Under the pieces are notes generated by a model. The model was not told the origin of the DNA. It made no database searches and saw nothing but the letters and a program-made list of their open reading frames with translations. Below, piece after piece: positions 12,216-23,302 of a stretch of DNA of 64,000 nt. Position 1 is the stretch's first letter, and each line of letters starts with the position of its first letter. Both the position numbers and the translations under genes were made by a program. The DNA is from Acephala macrosclerotiorum (taxonomy: Eukaryota; Ascomycota; Leotiomycetes; Helotiales; Mollisiaceae), in NCBI GenBank assembly GCA_014904845.1, contig MU119242.1, positions 248,001-312,000 of the forward strand, in the 5' to 3' direction.

Positions 12216-13351
12216 GGAGAGATAGCGGTTGGGTGAGATAGAGTTATGAAGTGGGAGTTGGGAGCGAGATGTTGTGGATATAGGGAGCGGTACAGGCAGG
12301 CGTTGGTTTGGTCTCCATTTGGGATCCGGTTACATTTCAAGCTATTGCGATCGCGAGAATGGCGAATGGGTCTACACTTCCTCATCTATGTTCGTTGCTG
12401 CATGGTTCTCTTACGTGGTTTTCTTGCTCTCTCCACTCGTTGCAGTGAGTCTTCAAACGAAACCGGTCCCTCGATTGTCTGTTTCACATTCAAAACTCTT
12501 GGCAGCGAGAATATCCCAAGTAATTTGGTTCATCAGCCAAACAGCACCGAAGCTCTTTTGCACTACCATTTCTCTTCGCTCTTATTCCTCACCAAAAATA
12601 TTATTCGTAGCATCACACTTTCTAAGTTTGAATCATCATGATTTCTCAAACAAAAATTTGGTCAATACACGCAAACAATAACAACTCCCCTTTACTTTTA
12701 CATCCAGCAAACATCGGAGTACTTTCTCATTAAATAAATTTTTAAAAGTTCAAAAAAGAGAGCACGCCCCCACCCGGCATAACGGCTTGAATGAGAACGC
12801 CTTTGAATCCTAAAGGAGGACAGAAAATTGCTTATTTAAACCCATACGGATGATATCGTTCACTCGTCTCGGGCTCCGATGTTCAGCCGGCGCCTGCATG
12901 ACAGGAGAAAGGGCTGCATTGTTTCTGCAGGTTTCTTGATGTGCTGGGACATTTTGAAGGTGGGAAATTTCCTGGCTGCTGAGAGTACATGAGGTAAGGC
13001 CGGGCTTGAAACAAGGATGCAATTGCAATGTTGGTGTATCTGTAGGACACGAGGGAGGATGGAAGTAAAAGTCAAGAGTCACGATATTTCGGTATGAATA
13101 TCACGGTCACAGAGTAATAGCTGACTATTGGGTTTGGATTTGCTTCATGCTCAGGGTTTTGATCACACCCTACATTGTGATCCCAATCGCAGCAAGGGCC
13201 CTGAGCCAGCATCGTCCTTAAATAGCAAGTCCCAAGCTTTAGTAGTAGTGCATGTTGGCATTGGACACACGGGCGAAGCAATGTCGAGTCCAGCTAGACA
13301 CGCTGCCATATTGATGAGCAAGATGAAAGACAGCCCAATGTCGAAGAAATA
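12216..13351. other. Intergenic, no gene seen
   Basis: Plus-strand ORFs just after DID2 (12246-12681) overlap one another and are probably 3' UTR. An AT-rich tract lies at 12725-12765. Nothing else is supported. Confidence 0.35.
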
Positions 13352-14164
13352 TCAATCCCAGCCAAAGACGGGCTTCGTTCTCTTGTCCACCCAATCGCCG
13401 CGTCCTCTATGTACAGAACCATCACCAGCAATGGGTATCTCCTTTATCGTCATGTCAAGCCATTGTATCAACCTCTGTGCGACTGGAGGCGGAATGTCCT
13501 CGAATAATTGCATGCCGGGGTCCTTGGTAGAGCTGTATTGGACGGAAGTCCGATACCAGAGTTCCGCGCGCGCACTTTGCCCTATTTTCATTTCTGCTGT
13601 GTAATGGGCACGCAGAATCGAAGGAAGACTGTGAACCGTGAGGATATTCTTGAGTCCAGAGAGCTTTTCGATATATGTTCCTAGTCTCGCCCAGTATTTG
13701 CGTCCCTTCTTATCGTCTTTGTCGAGAGCATAGCCTGCTTTGTCTGAAATGGCAATTATCTCTAGTCGTACGATCTCACTAGGACTGAGCCGCTCCAGGA
13801 AATCGAATAGATGTTTATCAAATGTCTCGTCTATGTAAAGTGTGTCGAGGGAGAAGTTGAATCGTATTACTGGCTTACTGCTTTCTGAGGCGAAGCAGAG
13901 TGGATACATTGGTAGGATTGCGTCTCGAGAATCGTGGCTGACTTTCAGAGCTACAGGGAGCGTGACACAAGAGCAGTAGTAGGGTTCGTCTTCGATGTCC
14001 CCGCCACATTGATATCTCTTCGACCATCGATGCTGCACTTCAACGACACGAGGTTCAAGTGTGAGACGCCATATCATGAATCTCAACTCAATGGGCAGTC
14101 GTTTGAAGAGATGGAATGTTGTAAGTATGGAATCGGGTCTAGTTGATCGATTGCGGCGCTCCAT
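13352..14164 (-). CDS. 2EXR domain protein
   Basis: A single uninterrupted exon of 270 aa. The N-terminal segment has the 2EXR signature: F-x-x-F-x-x-L-P-x-E-L-R-x-x-I-W followed by PRVVEV (seen as FHLFKRLPIELRFMIW, then LEPRVVEVQ). Next comes the ALKVSHDSRDAIL element, where a conserved block usually reads C-x-E-S/D-R-x-x-x. The remainder is an alpha/beta region without catalytic motifs. 2EXR proteins are strongly expanded in some ascomycete classes, especially Leotiomycetes, and their function is unknown. No intron is needed. Confidence 0.85.
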   Translation of the reverse strand: MERRNRSTRPDSILTTFHLFKRLPIELRFMIWRLTLEPRVVEVQHRWSKRYQCGGDIEDEPYYCSCVTLPVALKVSHDSRDAILPMYPLCFASESSKPVIRFNFSLDTLYIDETFDKHLFDFLERLSPSEIVRLEIIAISDKAGYALDKDDKKGRKYWARLGTYIEKLSGLKNILTVHSLPSILRAHYTAEMKIGQSARAELWYRTSVQYSSTKDPGMQLFEDIPPPVAQRLIQWLDMTIKEIPIAGDGSVHRGRGDWVDKRTKPVFGWD

Positions 14165-15195
14165 CCTAGACAGCTGGAGAGCAGGAGGAACCAGCTAGGT
14201 CGCAGCCTCGTAGTATGGAAACACCGTAGGAGCTGTGCGGGTAATTGTTTCCACAGAACTTGTTGACTATTAGCCTAGATTTCTAGATTAAAGATGCGTA
14301 CTTACTCCAGAGCGTATTGTCGAGGACAATGGGGGAAAATTGAAATGAAGAGAAGGAAGCTGAGCGGTGCAGAGAAAGGATCGCGGGGAGAAGGAGGGGG
14401 TCTCGCTAGCTGAAAGTTGCTTTAGGCGAATGATTTGCCTAGAGAAACGAAAGCATTGATTGCGAAGATCCAGTAACCCTAGCAAGTACCAACCCTATCT
14501 CTGATCTTCTTCTTCTTAGGTCGTCTCTTCTTCGTCGTCTTCCTCGGGGATTCCGACGACTCTACTCGCTCATTCAATGGACATCGTTCTACACCTCTCC
14601 CTATCCGGTCAACAAGATAAAGCTCAGCCAGCTCATCGCGACCTCAATCTTCGATCAAAGCCTCGATCGCGCGGCCAAGCATGTATCTAGGTGCTTGCAA
14701 ATTTGAGGAATGAATCGAAGTCATCAACCAGATCACACGTGCTTCCGTTCGACGAACATCTTCTATTTCTATCACAGATCAGGGGCACTCTGGAACGCAG
14801 TTATGCGGAGACATAACAATGCTATCTCATATTGCCATGATGCTTGGTTGGACTTGAGATCATCCATTTCACCATTAGGTATCAAAATTCGGGACAGTCA
14901 CAGTTACGTGCAAGAGGAAAATGTTTATGCCGTCGAAGAAGATTGATTATTTTACTAGGGCATCTATAATCTTCATCTTCACTCAACAGCGCTGCGTCCG
15001 GTAGGGTGCCTTCACCCTCTCTTCCTTTCCTATCCATTCCATTCCTGAATCCTAAAAATTCATATCCATAACCAGCATCATGCTCGTACTCATACACCCA
15101 TCCCATTTCATAACATTCCATCCTAGAATATCCCAACCAGGCTGGGGCATCGAATCTAACAAAAGCAATGTACTTGTACATCTCGCTCAAGAAGC
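14165..15195. other. Intergenic, no gene seen
   Basis: Only short overlapping ORFs without family resemblance are present. A CTTCTTCTTCTT-like pyrimidine run lies near 14500-14540. Confidence 0.35.
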
Positions 15196-18100
15196 TCAAA
15201 CAACACCAACAAGACTCAACTCCCTCATCGCAGCCAACCACGATGGTATCGAGCTTCCTTCTCTGGAACTGGAACAAGACTCTTCCGAGATGGAGTGTCT
15301 GTTCAGTAGTCCAGCACTTTGGCAGCTTTGACTGTCGAACCGTGAGAGGAAAGCCATGATGGTGAGACCCATATGGGCGAAGCTATCAGTTGATCGGCCA
15401 ATGAAGGTTGGAAGCTGGGTTGTCAGGACAGCACAGAGTGTGAGCTTGACGACAGCGATGAGAGGGTCGCTACCAATCCATGCCGATGCCGCTTGTCTGA
15501 TGCTGTCAAGATTGTTGAACAAGGGTGTCGATGCGAGAGTAACGACGACCATAGTGGCGAAGTTGAGAGATGAAGTTGCCGATGATGTAGATTGGGGGAG
15601 AAAGTATGATAGAGCAAAGGGGATGAGGAGTTGTAAGTATGGTGATAGTGACGTGTATCCACATGAAGAAGCCTGGGCCGTTGTTAGCAAGGTGCTGAGG
15701 GGGAACGGGGGGACAGGACGGCTTACAGTATAGGAAGCGAATAAAGTTGCAAGAAGTGGGAGCACCAGCTGGTACGCAGTGGGAGAACTTGTCTGGCCAT
15801 CGACAACAGAAGCAACGCTGCTGCTGCTTTCAAGTGGCAGCGAAGCAGCCTGGGGATATTGATCTTGCGAAAGTCCAACATTGCTAGGGACATTGCTCGA
15901 CGAACTTTCTGAGCGCCGAACTTGGAGTCGGGAAATTTCGGCATGGCTTCCGCGGCGTACTGGATCTATGCTCTTGACATTGTCGATAGTATCGTTGCTG
16001 CTGGTAGCAGTGCTATCAGCTTGAGCATAGTTCCTGTAGCGATGGACCTGGAAGCCAGATTCTCGTTGCACGGCAAGGAGCGGTACATTCGCTGAATCGT
16101 AGCTCTGACTCTGTACCAGTGATTGTTGATTGTCAGTCGGGGCGGAAGCACGAGGTGAATCCGGTGGCGCTTCGTTAGCAACAAGGGAGTGTCGACTATC
16201 GCCGCTAGACTCTATGCCTGAGGTAGCTTCGAAAGGTGATTTGTATCGAGTGCGACCAGCATCGTCATTGAAGACAGTGCTAGCACCAGTAGATGGGCTA
16301 TCAAGAAGTACAGCTGGGGCGCTATTCAGAGTTGATCCTGAGCCACTACTACTGCTACTACTGCTCTGCCATTGCATGGTACTTTCCACCCACATTTGAA
16401 CGCCTGACTCAAGAGATGCAGGCGATTTGTGAGTTACAATGCCAGACTCCGAAGCAGAGAGATGGACGTTGCGACCAGATGTGAGCATTGGGCCGTCGGT
16501 TGGTGACGAAGTTCCTGTGTTCTGGGCTTGGACGGCATTAATCGTGGCACATAGTGACCGGACGATTCGCCGGGCTTGAATCTGGCATTCGTGGAGGTAG
16601 TCGGGGCGGAGCTCTGGGTCAAGCTTGTTGTGTCGTTGGTGGCTGGGGGATTGTGACAGCACTTCCTTAGCACGTGCGGATACAAGTTGAAGTCGTGATG
16701 CCAGTGTCTGTACTTGAGCAAGAACAGGGTGGGGGAGGTCAGCAATGCCATCGGATTGTACTTGTGCAAGTACGGATTGGAGTCGTTGGAGTTCAGTGCC
16801 CAGGTTGGCTGCTTGTGGAACTGAGCTGAGGTTCGTGAGAGCATCGCCAGTTGATTGGCAAGCATCCGCAAATACAGCAATTGTTGATGTCTCAATCGGG
16901 GTGGGTGATTCCGATGATCGTTGTCGAACTTCGCTTGATGGTAGTGTGAGCATGCCACGCCTCTGGCTGAGGAGTTGTCTACTGCGCGATGAGAGGCTTG
17001 ACTGATCGACGCCTCCAGGTTGATCTGATGGATCTACTTTGATGCCAGAACCTGAGCCTGGTTGGTTGGTAAGTGGAAGCGAACTCTGAGTGAAGTAACT
17101 TGTGCTGTCTTCGTCCGAAGCAGGCCTCTTCCTTGATTGTCGTTGGTTGCCATCCGATGATTGCAAGAGGCCAGATTGTCCTTGAGGAGATGGAACATTG
17201 AGGCTAGCCTCAAGAATGCTCCAATCCGATGATGACGACAACGGACTATCATTGTCCGTCGCATTCTGGATTACTGGTCGTGACCTTAGTGAGCCATCAT
17301 TGAAGAGGCCTTGTGCAAGTGAGGTTGATGTATCTATTGGTGAAGTAGCTGGTGATTGTTCCCCGCTTACTGGGACATTCGAGAGTTGTCCTGAGTCAGT
17401 TGATGGGCCAGATGGATGTGGTCGAGTGTGCTGCACTGGCATATCATTACCGCCGATTGAGCTGGCCCACTGATCCAGGCCATACTGATCCACTAGTTGT
17501 GGGGTATGGCCAAAGTAGTAGTTGTCGTTGTCCCAGTTGATGTTGGACAATTGAGGATCGGAGAAGTCAAATGAATCATTGACTGGGAATTGGTCAAGAG
17601 CATTAATATCGAAGCTGAATTGACTCAAATCTTGAGTGTCCAGACCAGCGAAGGACATGTCGATATTCCAGGTGTCTTCTGGAAAGAGTACAAAGTCGTC
17701 AATCGGATTCGATGGGCTGAAAGAAGGTGTCGAACCGGAAGCGTAGGAAGTCTGAGGTGTCGAAGACGGTATACTACTCAAATTACTGCTACTCGGGGGA
17801 CTCGGCTTAGGCGGAGCGGAGGATGAAGAGGACTTAGTGGATGAGGTTGATGTTCGCGACATTTCGGCGGATCGCTTATGAGCAGGATCGCACTGTAGAC
17901 ACAGACATTAGCCAATGTACCTCGAGCTTTGGGGCTTCCAACTTACGCGGATCTTCTTTCTCTTGCAGTCTGGGCAAGCCTTCATGATTCTCATCAAATG
18001 GGCATGCTCGCGCTGCTCCTTCGTCTTGGTCCCTCGGCCGGCGGAAGTGGTAACGTCGATACCATCCTTAGTCATGATGGAGAAACCAGGCAATCTGATC

Positions 18101-18528
18101 TCAGCATCCTTCTTGGTCTCTTTCCTTGGCTTCTTGGTAACTCGTCCACGGTTGTGAGTTGGAGGAGTCATGGAGGCGGAGCCGTATCCAGAATCCCCAA
18201 AGTTGGCACAAGAGCCGGGAGAAGTGGTGAAGACTGGAGATAATCCAGAGGATTGGGAGGCTGGGCTTTGCTCAAAGGCGCTAGCGGACCATTGAGGAAG
18301 GACGTTGTATGTTCGGGTGAGGGCACCGGTATTGAGGTCAACGGTGGCATTGTTGTAGAAGTCAATGGTGATTTCGGACAACTTGCTCTGCTTGGAAGCA
18401 GAACCAGTGACATAGAGGTCGATTAGGTCCTCGAGTTCTGTGGAGCCTAGGGCAGGCTGGAACTGCAGAGGAGCGCCCAGGAAAGGTTGGGTGATGGTGA
18501 AAGAGGTGTAGCGATTAGTGGACGCCAT
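15196..18528 (-). CDS. Membrane-anchored protein with a half Zn2Cys6-type CX2CX6CX3H motif (paralogue-like A)
   Basis: Exons 18528-17947, 17892-15727 and 15672-15196 give 1074 aa. The N-terminal 180 residues include a basic stretch (RGRVTKKPRKETKKD). Residues 185-199 read CPDCKRKKIRCDPAH: Cys185, Cys188 and Cys195 have the spacing of the first half of a fungal Zn2Cys6 cluster, but the second Cys triplet is absent and a His follows at +4. About 700 residues of Ser/Thr/Pro/Gln-rich disordered sequence follow. The C-terminus has about five hydrophobic helices (near 900-916, 928-942, 950-967, 985-1005, 1012-1026). A membrane-tethered DNA- or metal-binding regulator is inference. The second intron (15673-15726, GTAAGC donor, TTGCTAAC branch) is 54 nt, in frame and stop-free, so a retained form would add 18 residues between helices 1 and 2. 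Confidence 0.75.
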
Positions 18529-20330
18529 TGCGCTGACTTTCGCGATAGCTTATCGAGCGTTTGTGTTTGTACGTGTAGAGGGGTACTGAAGTAAGGATGT
18601 TTTCTGCCGAGTGACTCGAGGCCGTTGCTGATTCCAAACCGGCAACAATGATGAGCTCGGGGAAGGTAGAAAGAATGCTTACGGAGTAGAAAAGAACTTG
18701 ATACCTCGAGGCACAGAAGGGTCTAATATGAACTGGCCGTCAGTCGCATTTCCAGGCGCAACTCGCCGGTCCCAAAGAAGAAAAGGCGTGATGCATTCGG
18801 CCCCCCTTTACGCCAGATACGGTTCACTTATTGGTAGAATTGACCATGCATAAGGCACCGCCTTGAACTGGCGTCGGCGAGCTCAGTTCAGTTAGGCTCT
18901 CCTGCACGAGCGATGACTCCACCAAGACTCTCCAAGCCCTCACTCCAATCCACCCGAATTGACCAATCCCCCATCAATCCGCTCTGGCAGCTGTGACTGT
19001 TCCCTCTTAAACCCGCTTGAGGGCCTCCGCCAGAGGAGAACGGAGATTATATACAAAACGCCCACCCATCAGATGAAAATGGGGGACTTTCCGGGGTTGC
19101 ATCTGCCCTGGTGGCTTGTCCGCAGCAAGCCGCTTTAATCCTTCCCGGTGCCTCAGGGCTTTCTGACTCACAAACTCTAGTCGGGTCAGACTGGTGTGAC
19201 CGTCCTGGAACCTCGACGTAACGTTCAACTTTCTGCATGAGAACTCTTGAAAAGGATGCACACTTCTCGACAACAATTTCTTATTGGCGGCGGGGAATAT
19301 ATCAGTGAGAAAGAAGAATGTTCAGAACGGGTGGCTGCATTTTGATACATTCTTGGTGGTCGTATGTCCAGTCACATTACATACAATCAAGTATGAAAAT
19401 CATCGACAATTCTTCAATATTGCTGAGTTCCTCTATTCACCATCCCCTACGAAACCACCAGTCTGTTAATAACAGACCCGAGAGTGAGAAAAGCGAACTC
19501 TTATAACCCTCTTTTGATTAGAGGGTTTCACTTGGGACTAAGGATTAGTATATTAGTGCGGATAGTTAAGCGAGAATACCAAATTCGGTAAATATATTAT
19601 ACAATTGCTTGCTATCTTCTTAAATTGCTTGCGCTCACATGTCCGTATAATGCGGAGGCTGGCACTTAAACCAAACTTTGGTATAAAATTCAATGCCATT
19701 ATTTACAATTTTGTAGTGTTATAATTTAAAGAATAAAATATATATCGAAAAGGGGGCCGATACCTTATCAGTAATCGCATGCTTAGTTAAGCGAAAAGGG
19801 CTCGGGAGGCCCAACTAGTAGTTTTATCTCCCTAGTTAGTGCCGGAGCGCTCTTTGGCTAGCGCAAAAGCTTATTGAGCACGCTGAAAGACCAGTTTTTT
19901 AGGCTACCACACACTGTAATTCTAGGCTTTTATGATTTGGGTCTATTGGCAATAGACGGGTGGGTTCGTAGGGACTAACATTCCTCTCACAGCAAGTTTC
20001 AACCTCAACACTAACATTAAACGCAAAAAAACAGCAATGGTATAAAACGCCAATCCGTGTCCTAACCGCAACCATCCCCCTCGGGAGTACTGTAAATGCA
20101 AAATCCTTTCCTCAGGGAAGTGCAGGTAATGATACACGTGATTTTCCGACTAAAAAGAAAAGATATTCTAATGCATGCCGCGCTGTACTGTGCACCGTCC
20201 CAAACGCCAAGCTAAACAAGCAAGATTACTATGCTGGTAAAAGAGATCCGTGGTCCACCGTTCATCATGACAAGAGGGTATAGACATAATTCGTAAAGCC
20301 TGAGTTGGGGGAGTAAGGGTGGAGATCCTA
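18529..20330. other. Promoter of gene A plus low-GC stretch
   Basis: The first 400 nt upstream of gene A are ordinary promoter-like sequence. Between about 19500 and 19960 the sequence becomes AT-rich with broken ORFs (for example GTATAAAATTCAATGCC near 19680), possibly an old degraded repeat. No gene is supported. Confidence 0.35.
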
Positions 20331-22213
20331 TCATGGCCATCCCCCGATATGGACATATGCAAGAGGAGTTGTGTGTTTGTACCTGGACGAGAGATCTGAG
20401 TGTGCGATAGCCTCAAGTGGGGATCGACTTCTCTGGGTAATGAGTCAGCGATGTTGAGCGTAAGATGATGCAGGTACACGTACTTACAGATTGCGCTCGC
20501 TTGCTCTGGTGTCTTGCAAGATGCTTCACAGAGAAGGACGTTGCGAAGGAGGCTATGATTCCCAGGAACCCCACAGCCGGTAGATGAGTACCGAAGGCGT
20601 CGGCAGCTGGAAGAAAGACCGTCCGCGCTTCCGGGGAGGTCCAGCAGTGCGTAAAGCTGACAGCGATGAAGGCGATCAGACACAGACCAAGGGCAAGGTG
20701 TACCTGATGCTGACATTTCTGCTCAACCTTAGCGCACTGGACTGGAGAAGCCATTCGAGATAAGTACCTTGAACCTCCAAACGGATTCCCTTGGGAGTCG
20801 CCATTGTCAGAGCCTTGTGATGGATTGCAGTCATAAGGGCCACCATATGCGTTCCCGTTCTGGAAAGTAAAGTTGCCAGGAGTATTAAAATCGGTATAAT
20901 TACCGTTGTTGGTATCCGAATTCCACTGGGAGTCCATGCTCGAGAATGAGTACGACGAGAAAGGGGGTTGGAGGTCGTTATACCCTTGGACTGGTTGTCC
21001 ATCCGGTGCATGGCGCTGGAAGGATGGAACTCGAATGTAGTGTCCATATATCCAAGGCTCAATCGTGTTATGCGATCCACAGTTGTAGCATGGTCCAGTG
21101 GCATTGTCATTCATGAGCAAGCAGGTGTCTGCTGAGCATATATATCGATACGCAGGATCAATACGTGTGAAGGCAAAATGGAACAGCTCAAAATGAAGTT
21201 GTAGCATCTCAGCATCTTCAAAGTACTCTTGACAAAGCCCATCAAGATGTTGGCAATAGAACAATCCATTGCGGTACACCCCAATCGCAACCATCTGACC
21301 GTTTTGGTAGGACGAGTAGGGGTTGGGATCGAGGACAGGAAGGTTTGGCGCAACGAAATTGAGGGTAGCGGGCGCGGGGATTTGCGCTCGTTGGTCTCCA
21401 TTGACACCTCCTGGCGACTGGATATCTAATGTAGTGTCAAAAGCGCCGTATTGCCCAAGCAATTCACCGCCCAAGTCACCACCGATACCAGCAAGCGCAT
21501 CGGATTGCGAGGAGCTCGCTACATTCTCCTCCTTAATAGCAGAGAAAGTTGTAGTCCCCTGAGATGTACTCGAGCCTGACGAGCTAGCTTTGTGTTGTGG
21601 GGGTCGATGTCCTTCCGAGGCTTGCCAGTGTTTCTCGAGGCTCTGGATGTCATGATGTTCCAACGGGCACTAGGGAACACATTAGAAATGTTCGAGCAGG
21701 AGGATGGTATGCCATGAAGCTTACAGGAACTCTGCGACTGCGACACACCCAGCATGAACCAAGGCATCGCACTAATGCAGCCTTTGCGCGCTTTGTAGGG
21801 TTGAGCTTGCTCCTCCTCCGCTGTTTGATCTTCTTGCCGTCGAAAGACATCAACTCGTCAGGCCTTCCTCGTTGACTCTCATTGTCGTCGAACGACACGA
21901 CGGAAGACAAGTCGGTAACTGCATCGTAGTTGCTGGTCGATATGGATAATGCTCGATGGTGTCGCGACGAGGCAACCGAGGTCGTCGAGCGTGGAGGAGC
22001 AGGTCCTGGCACGCTGAGATGAAAGCCGTGGTGGTTGCTGATCGCAGATTGAGGTTGTTGACTTAATTGCTTCTCCAACTTGTATTGCTTGTAGAGCTGC
22101 AGGGCCTTGGCTTGCTTATCCGGTGGGATAGGAAGAGGATAGTTGGGGTACGGTTGATGCGGCGGCGACGAGGGAGTTGGCTGCTGAGCAGCAGGTGGTG
22201 ATGGCTGGTTCAT
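20331..22213 (-). CDS. Membrane-anchored protein with CX2CX6CX3H motif (paralogue-like B)
   Basis: Exons 22213-21725, 21669-20488 and 20432-20331 give 590 aa. An in-frame upstream ATG at 22261 would add 16 residues. The N-terminus is Pro/Gln-rich and is followed by a basic stretch (GKKIKQRRRSKLNPTKRAK). Residues 154-168 read CWVCRSRRVPCPLEH, the same C-X2-C-X6-C-X3-H spacing as in the downstream neighbour, again with a phase-0 intron (21670-21724) directly before the third Cys. A middle segment has further Cys/His (residues roughly 210-260). Two hydrophobic segments lie near 486-506 and 524-543. The last intron (20433-20487) has a GTAAGT donor and a GCTGAC branch and replaces a longer unspliced tail with a C-terminus ending GGWP. 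Function is unknown; the layout matches gene A. Confidence 0.7.
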
Positions 22214-23302
22214 CGTTCTGATCGTCAGTGACTGACGGTTTCCTGGATGCTGAGGGAACATTACGAGTTGTTATTAAGTGCGGTTGTCGAGGTGGTTGTA
22301 GTACTCGGTGTTGAGGGGCTTGAGGGTCAGCGACTGTTTGGTTGCGACGAGTGTTTGGTGTAGCTAGCGCAAGCAAATTTGCTATGAGTGGCGGCCCCTC
22401 CTACTTATAGATGCACGAACACACCTGTCAATTAGGAAATGCAGGCCTAACTTAACTTTAAACGGGGCGCCTCGGGCCTTGCTATTTGTTCGATGTTAGG
22501 CCTTGACGAGGCAGATTTGGGGCACTGCAAATCGGACTCGCCCGAAATCAACCAACAGCATCTCAGGCCCTCGGTGACCGTTTCTCGACGCGTAACCTCG
22601 AGAAAGTCGGACAGTTGTGATGATAAACCATTTCGATGCCATGTTCTCTGGAACGAACAGAGTTGCTGGTGATTCTGATGAATTTTCTTTCGACGCTGTT
22701 AATTGTGAAGTGAGAGATGAAAACACTGATGAGGCAGTGAAATCAGCTGCGAGATGCAGAGCGCGTAACGACGAAGCGAACGCCAATGGCGTCCGTATTT
22801 TGTGGCTGAGCTCCCTAGCCAAGACATGCAGAGCCTCGGGGCGACAGCAAACAGGAAATTTGAAGCCGAAAGGGCGGGCGGGCGAAGGCGATTGTAAAGC
22901 ATGAGATCAGGACGCGGAAAAGCGAGGACTTCGTTTTTTGTAGGAGGGGTATTTCGAAGGGATTGAGCTCGTGCCTTTGTGCTCTATTTGTCGCCTGTTT
23001 CATGACAAAGTTGAACACAACGCCCTCTTCCCATCGCCCATTTGCCTAGTTTCAGCAGCTTGCCTCACTGTTTTCGCACGTGAATGACTCACTCGAGGCC
23101 CTCCAACACGGAATATACTCTCATAAATTCAGGGGCACGATACCTTTTTTCAGCTGTTCAGCTGAACTTTGCAAATGATGCAAATGATGGTGTTGGCGTA
23201 AAAACGTACACTGATGCCCGAGTGACGTCAAAAAGGGGCACGGGCTTGTCTTAAGAATATTTCAGAGGCCAGGGTCAGCAATTAATGTGTGCTCTCACAA
23301 GT
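22214..23302. other. Intergenic, no gene seen
   Basis: This stretch holds the promoter of gene B and the downstream region of the Mte1-like gene. ORFs here overlap in several frames and carry no recognisable motif. A direct GCAAATGAT repeat occurs near 23171-23188. Confidence 0.35.

Noticed and set aside
15356..15733. 125-codon plus-strand ORF
   Set aside because: Antisense to the transmembrane region of gene A and without family resemblance.
20413..20487. Unspliced C-terminus of gene B
   Set aside because: A GTAAGT donor, branch and CCCAG acceptor are present, so the read-through tail is more likely intronic.
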